A stretch of DNA of 64,000 bases from contig CM072525.1 in assembly GCA_036898135.1 (NCBI GenBank), positions 20,393,081 through 20,457,080 on the forward strand. Reading direction: 5' to 3'. The notes under the pieces were generated by a model. That model made no database searches and had not been told where the DNA came from. It was given only the letters and a program-made list of their open reading frames with translations. This document shows positions 47,140 to 58,429 of the stretch, piece after piece. The translations under genes were made by a program, and so were the position numbers. The stretch's first letter is position 1, and every line of letters begins with the position of its first letter. Origin of the DNA: Oncomelania hupensis. Its lineage: Eukaryota > Mollusca > Gastropoda > Littorinimorpha > Pomatiopsidae.

Positions 47140-47843
47140 CCCTTGGGGTCATGAGCAATCTTGCCACTGTAGATTGTTCTAACCTATAAAGGGAAAAGTG
47201 AAAGCCCCAGTTGAAAACCTGTCTTGCCTTTGTAGGCATGACTGATTCACTGCGGCAACAGTACCCCCGTTGGAGTGCCGGGGGTTTCAGTATAAATAGT
47301 ATTCCCACTTTCTGGAAATTTAGTGCTTTAAATTCCCACTGTCGCTGTCTTCCTCATTTGCTCTTTCCCATTCCTGATCTGTCCTATCACTCTGCTATAC
47401 TATCTTTTTCTTCGCTAGATCAATGACCTACCTTTTTTCTTAAAAACTCTTCCTGGACAAGACTCCTTGTTTGTGTATGAGGTCTGTTGGATCAGCTTGG
47501 GAGTGTTGGACGCTTTCTGCCGGTGGTCACTAGGGCTTCCTATGATGTTATTACTTAGCAATATAGGCATTTTATATGTATATGTTTGGTTAATAATTTA
47601 TAATGATGTTTGTATTCTATTTTGTTTTTGTAACCGGGGGTTCGAGTAGTTGGGGTAAAGCCTCAGCCGTCCCCTGCGTGGGATGTCTTTATTGTAAAGT
47701 GACTGCCCGGTGGAGGGCATTCAATTTTCCCACTAGGGTTGTTTCAGCAGATCTTTTATGCGGATCGGGGGTTGTCCGGTTCTGATTTGGCTCGGAAGAG
47801 TCCGCTGGACCTAAAGCAACAATCAATCAATCAATCAATAAAT
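47140..47843 (+). mobile_element. R575 retroposon copy 10, with 5' extension
   Basis: Same extended form as the copy at 888: CCCTTGGGGTCATGAGCAAT, CTGTCTTGCCTTTGTAGGC, then the core 5' end at about 47264 and GACCTAAAGCAACAATCAAT with four AATC units. Copy B has only the first 40 bp of this extension (63230-63260) followed by other sequence, so the locus differs structurally between A and B. Confidence 0.88.
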
Positions 47844-48061
47844 GGTCACCCTTCCAAGTACTAACCCTCTCCCGACGTTGCTTAACATGAAACGTTGCTA
47901 GCGTGTGCCCAGACAGCTATACTACTTGCGCCTCCCAAATCATGTTCAAAAATGAACAGACTTTTCAATAAATTCTTAATTTGAACTGAATTGAATTGAA
48001 GGTCGAACAAGGCTTGCAAGGGAGAAAAAAAAGATCATTTGTTGATATTGTGTGTCCGCAG

Positions 48062-51000
48062 ATCACATGTAACCGCCCAGACCACGGGAGCAGATGACGT
48101 CAGCAACGGTTCATATGCATGTCATAGTACTCGAGCGTTACAGCTTCTTCGTGCTGTGACCTCTGCAGTGACATCCCCTGTTACTAAAACCCACGCGAGG
48201 CCAAGCAAAAAAACTATGACGCCGTTGGAACTGTTGGAAAGGATGGAAAGGGAAATCGGCGGGGATTTGGACAGACTGGCCTTATTGGCGGCGAATAATG
48301 ACGATGGTTCTGCAGGTGAATTTGAATATCGTTCAGCTATAGACCCCGTTAGGGACATTAGCGTATTGTACGAGGAAGATGAAACGAGCTTTGCTGAAGC
48401 TGTCAGGGACAAAAGATGCTGCCATTTCTCGCTTGCAGAGACAGCACCACTTTCTACATCACAAACACCTGCAATAGAGAGAGGACGATCAGTAACCGAA
48501 GACCAGTTTTCTGGCATGGAGTGTGCTGAAGCTGAATCTCGGGCTTCTGAGAAAGCAGACGATGAGGACAATGAAGGCAAAAAACTAGATCAAGATGGAA
48601 AACACGGGGTAGATGCTGAAACCAAAGTAGACGATATCGATGACAGAACAGTTGATGATGTTGAAGAGCTGTTATCTGTGAGTTGCCTTTCCTCCTTTTG
48701 TTCTAGCCCAGAGATAGCGGACGATGCAAGTAATATGCAAGTCTCACCCCAGTGTTCAGACAGTTCTACCTTTAGCAGCAACGGCAGCAGCCCACTCGAA
48801 GAGTGCTCGAATTCATCAGGAGTGTATGACAGCGAGGGCAATGGTTTAGGCCAGTGGAGCTTGGAGATGGATCCCATAGGAGAAAGCGAGGAAGATGTCT
48901 TCTACACACCAGGTAACTGGGGAAGCAGCGCGGGAGGAGGGGGTACAAGTCTCGCCACACCCGATATTGAGGCTCTGACGTGTTTGGAGTCGTACAGCGG
49001 TTCAGGACGCCTCTTCAAGTTTCTGCCCACGCCCTACGGGCAGAACCTAGTCCTAGCTCCACCCTTTTTTGCAACGCCGCGTGATAGGTCCACACCCATA
49101 AGCTCCCAAAACACGCCCCTTAGCTCTTCCAAGACCACTCCCCTCAGCTGCAAGTCTATGCCTCTCCTTGCCGATATCCAATCGCTGCGCTCCTCTTCCA
49201 TGCTGGTCACGCCCCCAGACAGTGACAGCTCGAGCGAGGGATTGAAGAAGCCCTGCTACGAGAGCTACTGTCACTTGGCCGTGGGCATGAGAACCTCGGA
49301 AAGCGACCTGGATTGTGGCAAGGCAGGTAGCAGATATCAACCACCAGAGAAGCCATATGTTATAAGTAGCATAGAGGGAACCCTTCAAGGAAAACTATCT
49401 TGTGATGACGAATTCCAACCTACTGATGCAGAAAACCAGCAGGAAAAACAAGATTGCAGTGATAGTGTATTCTTCGATGACAAATCTGGAGATTCAGACT
49501 GCAAGCAACACTATGTTGACCAAAACATGGTGGACAACAACAATAAAATTGATGACGCCGTAGTCAGCAACCGACCCGGTAACTCTGACATACGGATTTA
49601 CTACAACAGTAACGTTGGCAAACATGTTGGCATTAAAGATATCGACAGCAAAACCAATGACATCATCGTCAGTAACAGCATAAACAGAATTGACACGAAC
49701 ATTAACATCAGCCAAGACACAAAATCAACGATGGGCATTCACAGCAACACAGCAGATGTTTGCACAGCAGCTTTTGTCAAGGGTGGGTCACAGAGCCTGC
49801 TTTCTTCAGCAGTACGTTCGCCAGACAGCAGTGATAGTCACGATTATCAGCCAGTGATCACACCAACAGCAGCAATCACGCAGCACCAACATCAAACCTA
49901 TTTTCCAGGAAATCTGGAACCGGCTTTCATCTTTCAGAGTTCAAAGTCAGAAATCGTAATTTCCTCTCCCCCTGCCATGCCAGCGATGTTGTCAGAAGTC
50001 ACCAACGAAGTTAGTGCAACGAAGCCAGAGGTCGATCGAGTGACGTCGGAGATCAGTAACGTTGAAATGGCTTTGAGAATAAACGATGCAATAAGGTCAG
50101 GAGACGCCCTCATAAAAGGCTCCACCTCTGTCTCTGTTGAATGTCTGCAGACAAGAACATCGGAAATGGCAGTGTATTTGAGACAGTCCATCACAGCACT
50201 AGGACGACTAAGAAAAAGCAACGTCCTTGTACCTCTGCAATCCAATGATGTTGTGCCGCAAATAAGCCGAGATTCTGATTCTGACTATATCACCACCATG
50301 GTCAGTAACCAAATCCATTGCACTGAAATGAAGTATGCAGAATCGAACACGATGCCAAAGAATGTATCAGGGACCAAGGCATGCATACCAGAGGCACAGC
50401 CCGGTAATAGTGCTGCAGGGTTTCACCAGGCCAATGGAGAAGAGAGTACTGCGCTTGCAAGGGAAGAGGAGTGTTCTGCAACCCAACCAGTCAAAATGAT
50501 ACTGTGTGGTACTCCAAAGAAAGCTGAAAACGCAGCTGATCTCAATCTAGCAGAAAAAGAAAAGCTTGCTCGGTCAACATACGATGTACATTTTCATGAT
50601 AATTTTGAGAAACGTTTCGACAACGCAGAAGAAAAGGTGGTTCTCGCATCCTACGGTGAACAAATCTGTGCACCGTCCTCGTTCGACAGCGCTTCACAGA
50701 TCAGCAGCATGAATCCCACTTCTGACACCAACAAGCATACAATTTCTGTATTCAGAGCCGTCGACTTTTCAAAACCCAGGAGTTGGAAAAGAGTACATGC
50801 TACCAAATCTGGACTTAAAGCTTCCGCACAAGCACCGTCTCTTGTCTCGTCTTCCGTTTTATCACAGCCCAGACCTGTCACACACCCCAGAACCACCTCA
50901 GCTGTGGCAGAAAACCCAGAGCACTACATGGGCCGCCATTTTGTTGACATTTTGAAGAAAAAGGCTTTGTTGGAAACTGCGGCAGATAAAGACGAAGTCA

Positions 51001-54000
51001 CAGGAACAGACAAATGCCTACCGCGGCAAATGGGACGCCAGTTTGAACAGAAACTGATGCAGAAGGCATTAGATTCCTCCAAGCCAGAAGGAACAATGAA
51101 ACCGATGACGTTAGACATTCCTAAGGCAGAAGGATCTAAGCAAGAAGGTTCAAGCACTAAGATGTCTAAGCTGGCTAGGAGGGTGGAAAAGCTACGTCTA
51201 ATGCAGCAAACACAGTCTGATACGAACACTGGCAAAGGTAAGCCAAAGAGCGTCACATTCAGTGGCAATGATGAAATTAAATTTGTGGAGGAGTTGTCGA
51301 GAATGAAAGCGAAAGCAACTGAGAATTCGGATGGCTTCGAAGAAGATAGAGGTCCGCTGAATGCTAAAGACAATGACGGCACCAAAAAACAAAAAAGAAA
51401 ATCTGTTCAGTCCTACAACAGCCTGGAAGGACGTTCTTGCAATCTCAACTTTTTGAGAACAGAAACTTCTGGTGCGAGGAAAGATAAACCACGAAAGAGG
51501 AGCAAACTAGCTGCTGATGCCAACAACAATTTCCCAAACATCAGCAACCAGAACAGTAAGGCAACCAAATTGAGCTTTTCGGCAGTCAATGGTCCTGGGC
51601 GCAGTACTCTGCCTGATAGTGATTTCCACTTAGATAGAAAGCGAACCGTGACCCTTAACCCGCTAAGTGAAAGGATCCAGAAAGCATCCAGCGTTTCCAC
51701 CTTGCTACAACTTGCCGAAAAGACAAGTCATTCTGTATTAGATCCAGTCAATGATGACTCGGAAAACTGCTATACACCTGCAGACCAATCTGTTGGCTTC
51801 CAATCCCTGAAGAAGGGCAAACTGTCTGAGGCCACTTACAGTGCATCACAAACTCCTAGATGCCAGCTCAGCTCTATTCCCGAGGATAGTTCGGAAGAGA
51901 TGGCAGCAGCTGAACATGAAAATAACAAATCTGGCTCTCCATCTCAAACCGTCAAAGAAGACCATGAGGAAACCTTGAGGTCACAGCAGCAGAATGTGCT
52001 TAAAGATGTGAAACCTGCACTTAAGTCTGAGGTAGTAAAGAACCCAGAAAAGGTGACAAATGGTGAACTGATTACCCAAATACAATTTTCACCCCAAGCA
52101 GGGAATGAGATCTCTTCCAGTGACGCTTCGGGCAAGCCAAATTCAGCTGAGAGCAGCCCTGATGCATCGAGCCCTTGCGTGACGGAGTATCCACTAAAGA
52201 GATGTTCTGCAATGATTAATCTAAACACGGACGAAAACTCCCCAACATCAAAAGACTTTTCTTCTACCTGCGGCGACAAGTTCCCATCTAGCTTAAGCAG
52301 CGTAACCATCCCCTCTTCTTTAGGGCCAGGTATCTTTGTTCAAAGAAAGACTTCAGTAGGCAGTGGCGGAGACTTCGATCTCAGTCGATCTCCCCTGCTG
52401 GCCAAAGCAGGCAAATATTCAGGGCTCTTCACTTCCACACCAGTTGCCGCCTTTAAGCAGAGCTGCCAGCAAGAGAGGAATGTCGCCGTGCAGCCGTTCA
52501 TGAAGCAGAATAAGCTGCTGGATGACCTCAGCTATGTGGAAGTATCTGAAGACATCCACATGTTCTCGCTGTGTTCAGAAATCGTGGGACTCTCCACTGC
52601 TGCTCTTTGCTTCGATGACTTGGATTATGAAGATAATAAAACGGAGGAATGCAAAGTAATAGAACTGATTGAAGATGAGACCAGAGAAGAAAAAGATGGA
52701 GCTGGAGAACCAGGAGACCATAGTGAAAGCAGTAAGAATATTTCTGCTTCAGCATCAGTGAAGTTGTCTTCAGATAGGTATGAGGCAACAGACCAGCTGG
52801 ATCAGATACAAGCAGTTAAAGAAGAGAAATCTCCCAGTGAAAGAATGAAAGAATTTGCATACTCTGAAGTCAAAACTGACATCAATCTTGCTGGGAAATA
52901 TTCCTCAGCTTGTGTCAAGAGAAACGTCGAAGTTCCCACGTCTCCGTATCAGGTGGTAAAAGGTTCAAACCGATCCAGATCATCTCCATTAGGAAAATCT
53001 GACACGTCCCTGCGCAGGACTGTGCTGGTCAAACTTACCCAGAAGAAAGTTCTTGAGCTTGCTCCAATGCCGGTCATTTCATCTTCGAGCTCTGGCAGTG
53101 AGGCGGCATCTGATGATGAGGTGCAGGAAGTAGATACGCATCCAAATCTTCCGGTTGTGGTACGAAGTGCTGTTGGCCAGAAAACTTTCGTTGTTTTTCC
53201 CTCATCAGCTTGGACGTTTAGCAACAGTGCTGTTGCGGAAAATGAAAGTTCAGCAGAAAAGAAACCAGTTTTGCCCGGGCATGGTTTGGTTTCAAGCAGC
53301 ACACAATACTCGCCTGTTGCTGTGTCAAAATCCCACTTCAAATGTCCAGTAACTGCTGCACTACCCGCCGATGAAGACCAGAACTCCTCAGAAAACCCGC
53401 CCACAGCCGAGGTTTTGCCCACCCCCAAAGCTCGCAGCAAACCCCTCCTGCCTACACCAGCTTACAGACGACCACCTCAACACAACCAGCAGATGGGGTT
53501 GCACACGACCCTTCACCCCACTTTTGCTATGCATGGATGTGCTGCAATTTCGCCAATGTGCATGGCTATGCCTTTCCCTCATCCAATGGGCATTCCAATG
53601 TCTGCGATGGGCGTGGCTCCTTTTAGGCCATGTCAGTGTCAGAAAAGCAACCTTTTCTTTCCTGGTTCCTTCCCGTGTGGTTGCCAAGGGCAGGTGATGT
53701 ACGAAAGACCAGTCGTGAACGAGTTGTGCAAAGACTGGAAGAAGTACCAGATGATGACGTGCACGGCTCAGGGAATTCCTTACAACGGACCAGCGCCCAG
53801 AGACAATCAACATTTTGGAACAACTGGACCTCACCCATCGTTGTATGCAGGACTGGCGCAAGGCAGCCAATACCACCACTCTCCGTTAGAGAATGCTGTC
53901 TTCTTCCCACCAACAAGGAGCAGTAACAAGTATCGGTGGATGAAATGTCCTGGTGTTGATGGTCATGGGAGAACCGGACATAAGCTGTCGTTGGTGGACG

Positions 54001-54230
54001 AGCAATTACAGACATTGCCTGACCACAGTGATCAGTCCACGTCAATATCGGAATCGTTCCTCGTGCCACGCCCTCAGGAATGTGCTCCACCTAGGTCAAG
54101 AGACGTTGCCACTAGTCCCCGCCCACCAAAACGCGCTCCGCTCACTTTCAGAGACATTGCTACCAGTCCCCGCCCACCGAAATGCGTTCCACCCGCTTTC
54201 AGAGACATTTCCCCTGAACACTTCTCATAA
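48062..54230 (+). CDS. Unrecognised giant-exon gene, exon 3 (copy A)
   Basis: A single exon of 6,169 bp: the acceptor TATTGTGTGTCCGCAG ends at 48061, the first base completes Arg with exon 2, and 2,055 codons run to TAA at 54228. The frame is also open upstream from 48039, but that begins with TTG inside the intron; if exon 2 is not used, the first ATG is 48216 (MTPLELLERMEREIGG). Composition suggests a long disordered protein: Ser, Glu and Asp-rich N-terminal half, many TP and SP sites (for example STPISSQNTPLSSSKTTPLS, MLVTPPDSDSSSEG, LLPTPAY). Two related helices, MGRHFVDILKKKAL and MGRQFEQKLMQKAL, lie near residues 960 and 1000. The C-terminal 250 residues are Pro/Met/Cys-rich (PCQCQ, PCGCQGQ) and end in three tandem copies of a 17-residue unit, PPKxxPxxFRDIATSPR-like. 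I do not recognise the family; the length and proline-directed sites recall cytoskeletal or cell-cycle scaffolds, which is inference. Confidence 0.88.
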
Positions 54231-54559
54231 GTATTGCAGGATTCTGTTGTATTAAACCTCTCCCATACGCATTCGAAGCTTCTGTAGTTTTGAATCCCAA
54301 ATGCCACTGTCTTTTCTCAGGATGACATGGCAAGGACGATCATTACCCGTCATAACAATGACTATGATGTAGCCAAAGCTGAAGAGAACGTTATGGGCAG
54401 TGGTAGTAGGGGCTTTGGCAAGGCATTTTGGACATCTGTAAATTTGCATTTACTAGAATTTTAAAATGACGTGTCGTGTGTCAGCATCATCCTAAGTATC
54501 GGAGCCTGTGTAGGTCTACAGCCAAAACAATACATTGAATATAGACCTCGTTTTATACA

Positions 54560-54565
54560 AATAAA
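54560..54565 (+). promoter_or_regulatory. Candidate polyadenylation signal
   Basis: AATAAA 330 bp after the stop codon of the giant exon. Other AATAAA hexamers occur farther down in AT-rich DNA (for example near 55420), so this is only the nearest candidate. Confidence 0.35.
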
Positions 54566-55760
54566 TCGAGCTAAAGAACTACACGGTCTCTGGTACTTTG
54601 TTTTGAATTCTGCAGCGGACTGAAACCCTGTTAATGAGAATTGGAAATTTAAAATGCAAACTTTACTATTTCTCTTAGATGAAGATTTGCTGCAACTTGA
54701 TTGTAAATTAACACGTATGACTTCAACATTGTAAATCTAACCCTCATGTCTTTGCTGTTCATCTAGTTCAAGATTTACCATTGACCTCAATATTTATATA
54801 TTAAACACCCTCCATTTAAGTTATAAATGCAGTATATCTATTTACTTTTACTAATCTTTCTCTTTGAAGATTTTTTGCATCTTGATCGTCAATTGTAACT
54901 CAAACGGCGTGACGTCAACATTGTATATTAAAACCCTTTTAGTGTACTTTGGACATTGCTGTACCGTTTAATTTAACACAAAACGTGCAGTAACTTTAAA
55001 TATATATTTTTTATACAGTAGTTTGCTACCATTTCTACTTGAAAACTGGCAATACCTTTGTTTATACTAATCTCATTTAAGCATTCCCGAACGAAGCTTT
55101 CCTGGAGCCAGATTATTTTTAATTGTTCCAATTGCAGAAATGATAAATTATAAATATTCAAGGACTTAACTGTTGAAATAGTAAATTATAGATATCCTTT
55201 AACCAAATTTTAATTTGGAGGGAATTTATTTACAGATATGACAAATTTTCGCCACATGCCAGAATGATACAGTTATAAATATTCTTTGACATGCTTAAGC
55301 ATTTAGGTCAATAACTCCAATAATGAGTAAGGAAAATAATTTCCAACTAAAGAAATACATGTTAAATTATTTGTGACCACATACCATAAATCCACCTTAA
55401 CTTAAATTTTAAACAAATAAATACTGATCATTTTAGTTTCCTACTGCCGAAGTAATAACTATTTGCATAAATATTCTTGGACATTTCTATTTGAAAACTA
55501 TCTGGAAAATAAATGTTTTTGACTTTCCAAAAATAAAAATATAAATTATTGTATTTTTTTAAAAGGAGTAAGGTAATTTTAAATATTCGTATATTTGAAT
55601 TACAGTAAGAAAAGTGAACTTGAACTGAAAACCACAGCAACTCGGTTTATTAATTTAAGTTTTTGTGCTCCGGTGATAAAACTTTGTGTAAAACCTCTGG
55701 TACATAACAACACTTGCAGGACCCCTTGTAATGCCGAGGTTTTCTGTAAGTTAGTTAGTC
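54566..55760. other. AT-rich flank, no gene recognised
   Basis: A/T-rich sequence with weakly repeated motifs such as GACATTG/TATATTAAA and AAATATTC around 54660-55620. No exon or SINE is identified. Confidence 0.4.
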
Positions 55761-55762
55761 GT

Positions 55763-56264
55763 TGTTTATAGGGTCCAGGGACTGCAAAGAGCCGAATCAG
55801 GGCAACTTCTGTATAAATATATACCCACTTTTATTCCACAGTTTGTAGAAATTTAGTGCTTTAAATTCCCACTGTTTTTGTCATTCTCATTTGTTCTTTC
55901 TCGTTCCTAATCTGCTTTATCGATCCTACTATCTTCTTCGCTAAGCCAGTCACCTACCTCTTTCTTTAAAACTCTCCCAAACCTCCCCGTGAGGAGGCCG
56001 GGGGTTTCAGTATAAATAGTATCCCCACTTTCTGGAAATTTAGTGCTCTAAATTCCCACTGTCGCTTTCTTTCTCATTTGTTCTTTCTTATTCCTACTGT
56101 TCTATCAGTCTACTATACTATCTTCTTCTTCGCTAGACCAGTAACCTACCTTTTTTCTTGAAAACTCTTCCGGGACAAGACTCCTTATTTGTGTATGAGG
56201 TCTGTTGGATCAGCTTGGGAATATTGGACGCTTTCTGCCAGGTGGTCGCTATGGCTTCCTATGA
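55763..56264 (+). mobile_element. R575 retroposon mosaic (copy 11), cut by the assembly gap
   Basis: Three pieces: an antisense 3' end (GGGTCCAGGGACTGCAAAG, 55763-55803), a sense 5' part without its first bases (TATAAATATATACCCAC to AACTCTCCC, 55810-55978), and a second sense copy starting CCCCGTGAGGAGGCCGGGGG at 55985 that runs into the N run in mid-element. Confidence 0.8.
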
Positions 56265-56764
56265 NNNNNNNNNNNNNNNNNNNNNNNNNNNNNNNNNNNN
56301 NNNNNNNNNNNNNNNNNNNNNNNNNNNNNNNNNNNNNNNNNNNNNNNNNNNNNNNNNNNNNNNNNNNNNNNNNNNNNNNNNNNNNNNNNNNNNNNNNNNN
56401 NNNNNNNNNNNNNNNNNNNNNNNNNNNNNNNNNNNNNNNNNNNNNNNNNNNNNNNNNNNNNNNNNNNNNNNNNNNNNNNNNNNNNNNNNNNNNNNNNNNN
56501 NNNNNNNNNNNNNNNNNNNNNNNNNNNNNNNNNNNNNNNNNNNNNNNNNNNNNNNNNNNNNNNNNNNNNNNNNNNNNNNNNNNNNNNNNNNNNNNNNNNN
56601 NNNNNNNNNNNNNNNNNNNNNNNNNNNNNNNNNNNNNNNNNNNNNNNNNNNNNNNNNNNNNNNNNNNNNNNNNNNNNNNNNNNNNNNNNNNNNNNNNNNN
56701 NNNNNNNNNNNNNNNNNNNNNNNNNNNNNNNNNNNNNNNNNNNNNNNNNNNNNNNNNNNNNNNN
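56265..56764. other. Assembly gap, exactly 500 N
   Basis: A round-number run of N is a scaffolding placeholder; the true distance and even adjacency are unknown. Open frames spanning it are meaningless. Confidence 1.
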
Positions 56765-56810
56765 AAAAGGTCAAAGGGCAATTTTGCACCCTTTTGAACT
56801 CACTCATGCT

Positions 56811-56824
56811 GCCGCCATGGCAAC
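56811..56824 (+). promoter_or_regulatory. X-box-like site, copy B
   Basis: Identical to the site at 41372. Its spacing to the ATG at 57139 is 314 bp. Confidence 0.4.
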
Positions 56825-57138
56825 GCACGTGCAAAGCCTGAAGCCAATATCATGAGCGAATGCGTTTCAGCGACCCAAAAATGTAATCTTAAACGTCACG
56901 GACAGTTGGTACTCACACAAGATATTGTAGCAAGACGAAAGCGAGCGATGTATGGTCAATTGTATTGATTTGATCGTTCAAGATAGGAGCCATTTTAGAT
57001 TTTAAGTTTTGTTTTTTATTTTTATTTGACAAATCTCTTCCCAAATACAAACTCTGGCGGCACTGTATGAACCCGTTGTTTAAATTCCTGTGGAAATTAT
57101 TCTGACAAGCTATTGTAGATTTTGGAGAGAAGGAAAAA

Positions 57139-57180
57139 ATGTCGACCTCGCGATGTGCGGGTGTCATCTCGGTTGTCAAG
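57139..57180 (+). CDS. Unrecognised giant-exon gene, exon 1 (copy B)
   Basis: Same 14 residues as copy A (MSTSRCAGVISVVK) with donor AAG|GTGAGTG. The only difference within the exon is silent (TCT to TCG). Confidence 0.55.
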
Positions 57181-57263
57181 GTGAGTGTTTTGTATGATGT
57201 TATTTGTTAGTGTATGACTATGCCCCTGATGATTTTGCACACCATTTTTATTTTCAAAGAAAG

Positions 57264-57830
57264 CAGGGATGTTGCTAGGAAATTTTTTCTTCGGCGATTT
57301 GGCCGAAACAGACGTGAAACTTTCGGCTTTTTACTGAAAGTTTTGGCTCTCTCTTCCAAAGCAGTCTCACATGGTTTTTTTTGACTAGATTCACTACGTT
57401 CTCCACCTCCATTATTAAAGGTGTTCTGTGGATGCATATCTTTGTAATAAAACATGATTTTAAGAGTAGAATAAGAACATTGAAAAGAAATTTTATTTTC
57501 TTAAATTTTAGACACACAAAAACAATAAAAAGTTTAGACTGTCCCTTGACAGACCACAATACTGTCAGAGTTTCTGGGTTTAACCTTAGTAATTATCGAA
57601 TCCTCACCTAACTGCAAGCGTACAGCATCATTTTAAAAGATTTGGCATACATGATAATTTGTGCTGGGTGTAGGAAAGGTAGTATTATAGGTATTTACAA
57701 TAGAACACTGGCCCAATACAATACAATACATAAAGATAATGGCTTACATTTAGATTAGTGCTGGTGAAGTAAAATATAGTTTTACAAATTTCGGCTAAAA
57801 GCCGAAGATCCGACCCAAACGACATCCCTG
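57264..57830. mobile_element. CAGGG-type DNA transposon present only in copy B
   Basis: 567 bp bounded by CAGGGATGT and ACATCCCTG, with imperfect inverted similarity over about 45 bp (both ends contain TCTTCGGC and GCCGAAA). GAAAG flanks both sides (57259-57263 and 57831-57835). Copy A has the empty site with a single GAAAT, so insertion and target duplication can be read directly. The TIR resembles hAT elements, whose usual duplication is 8 bp; 5 bp is atypical, so the superfamily is left open. No transposase. Confidence 0.85.
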
Positions 57831-57971
57831 GAAAGGGTCCATAGATTCAGATAGATATTTTATTTACCACAAGAATGGAGTTGTATGCTGATTAGCCTAA
57901 TTGCACAGATAAATTTATACACCTCACATTCATTTTCCCGAAAGATTTCCAGGAAATCTGAGTGAAAAAAA

Positions 57972-58042
57972 ATGCATATGTTCTGCGCTTTTTTGGAATC
58001 TGAATTGCCCAGATTCCAAAAAAGCGCAGAACATATATGCAT
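57972..58042. repeat. Near-perfect hairpin present only in copy B
   Basis: The arm ATGCATATGTTCTGCGCTTT continues to GGAATCTG (57972-58002); after a 7-base loop (AATTGCC) the inverted arm follows, ending near 58042 with one extra TA. Copy A has only GCATATATGCATTTC at this place. Confidence 0.85.
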
Positions 58043-58429
58043 TTCAGTAGTCAACTGCGTTAAAGAGGCGCTATAAAGAGTATAGTATGGCGGATTTTAA
58101 GGGGTACTGTGGGCACCTCTACATATTATCACAAATTAAGTTTAGTTTTACATACCATCTCCCCAGAAAGGCCTGACAATTCATGGTGAAGAATGCAGTA
58201 TTTTGTTAGCCTTAGACCTAGGCGTGGTAATTCTAATGATAGCTTTACCCTAACACTGGCCGTCTATTGCATCATTTTAAAAGATAATGCCTACATGATA
58301 ATTTGTGCTGGTGTAGGAAAGTATAGTTTTACAATACAATACAATACAATACCACCTTCTTCAGCTCATTTAGAGCGATTGCACAAAAGCTAAATATGAT
58401 ATATGCTACTGTAATGAAAATAACCACAA

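Larger units (their letters stand above)
41326..48509. repeat. Duplicated segment, copy A
   Basis: Collinear and nearly identical to 56765-64000 (copy B), with the same LINE relic, SINE-E, microsatellites, R575 copy and gene exons in the same order. Main differences: A lacks the transposon at 57264 and the hairpin at 57972, and has the R575 copy at 47140. Microsatellite lengths also differ (for example AATAC, 8 units here, 4 in B). Confidence 0.95.

Noticed and set aside
48039..48061. Start of the giant frame at 48039
   Set aside because: The codon is TTG inside a pyrimidine-rich intron end. The acceptor at 48061 with matching phase to exon 2 explains the coding start better.
48122..53879. 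Many minus-strand and alternate-frame ORFs over the giant exon
   Set aside because: Shadows of the plus-strand coding frame.
56158..56841. Open frames crossing the N run
   Set aside because: Artefacts of undetermined bases.
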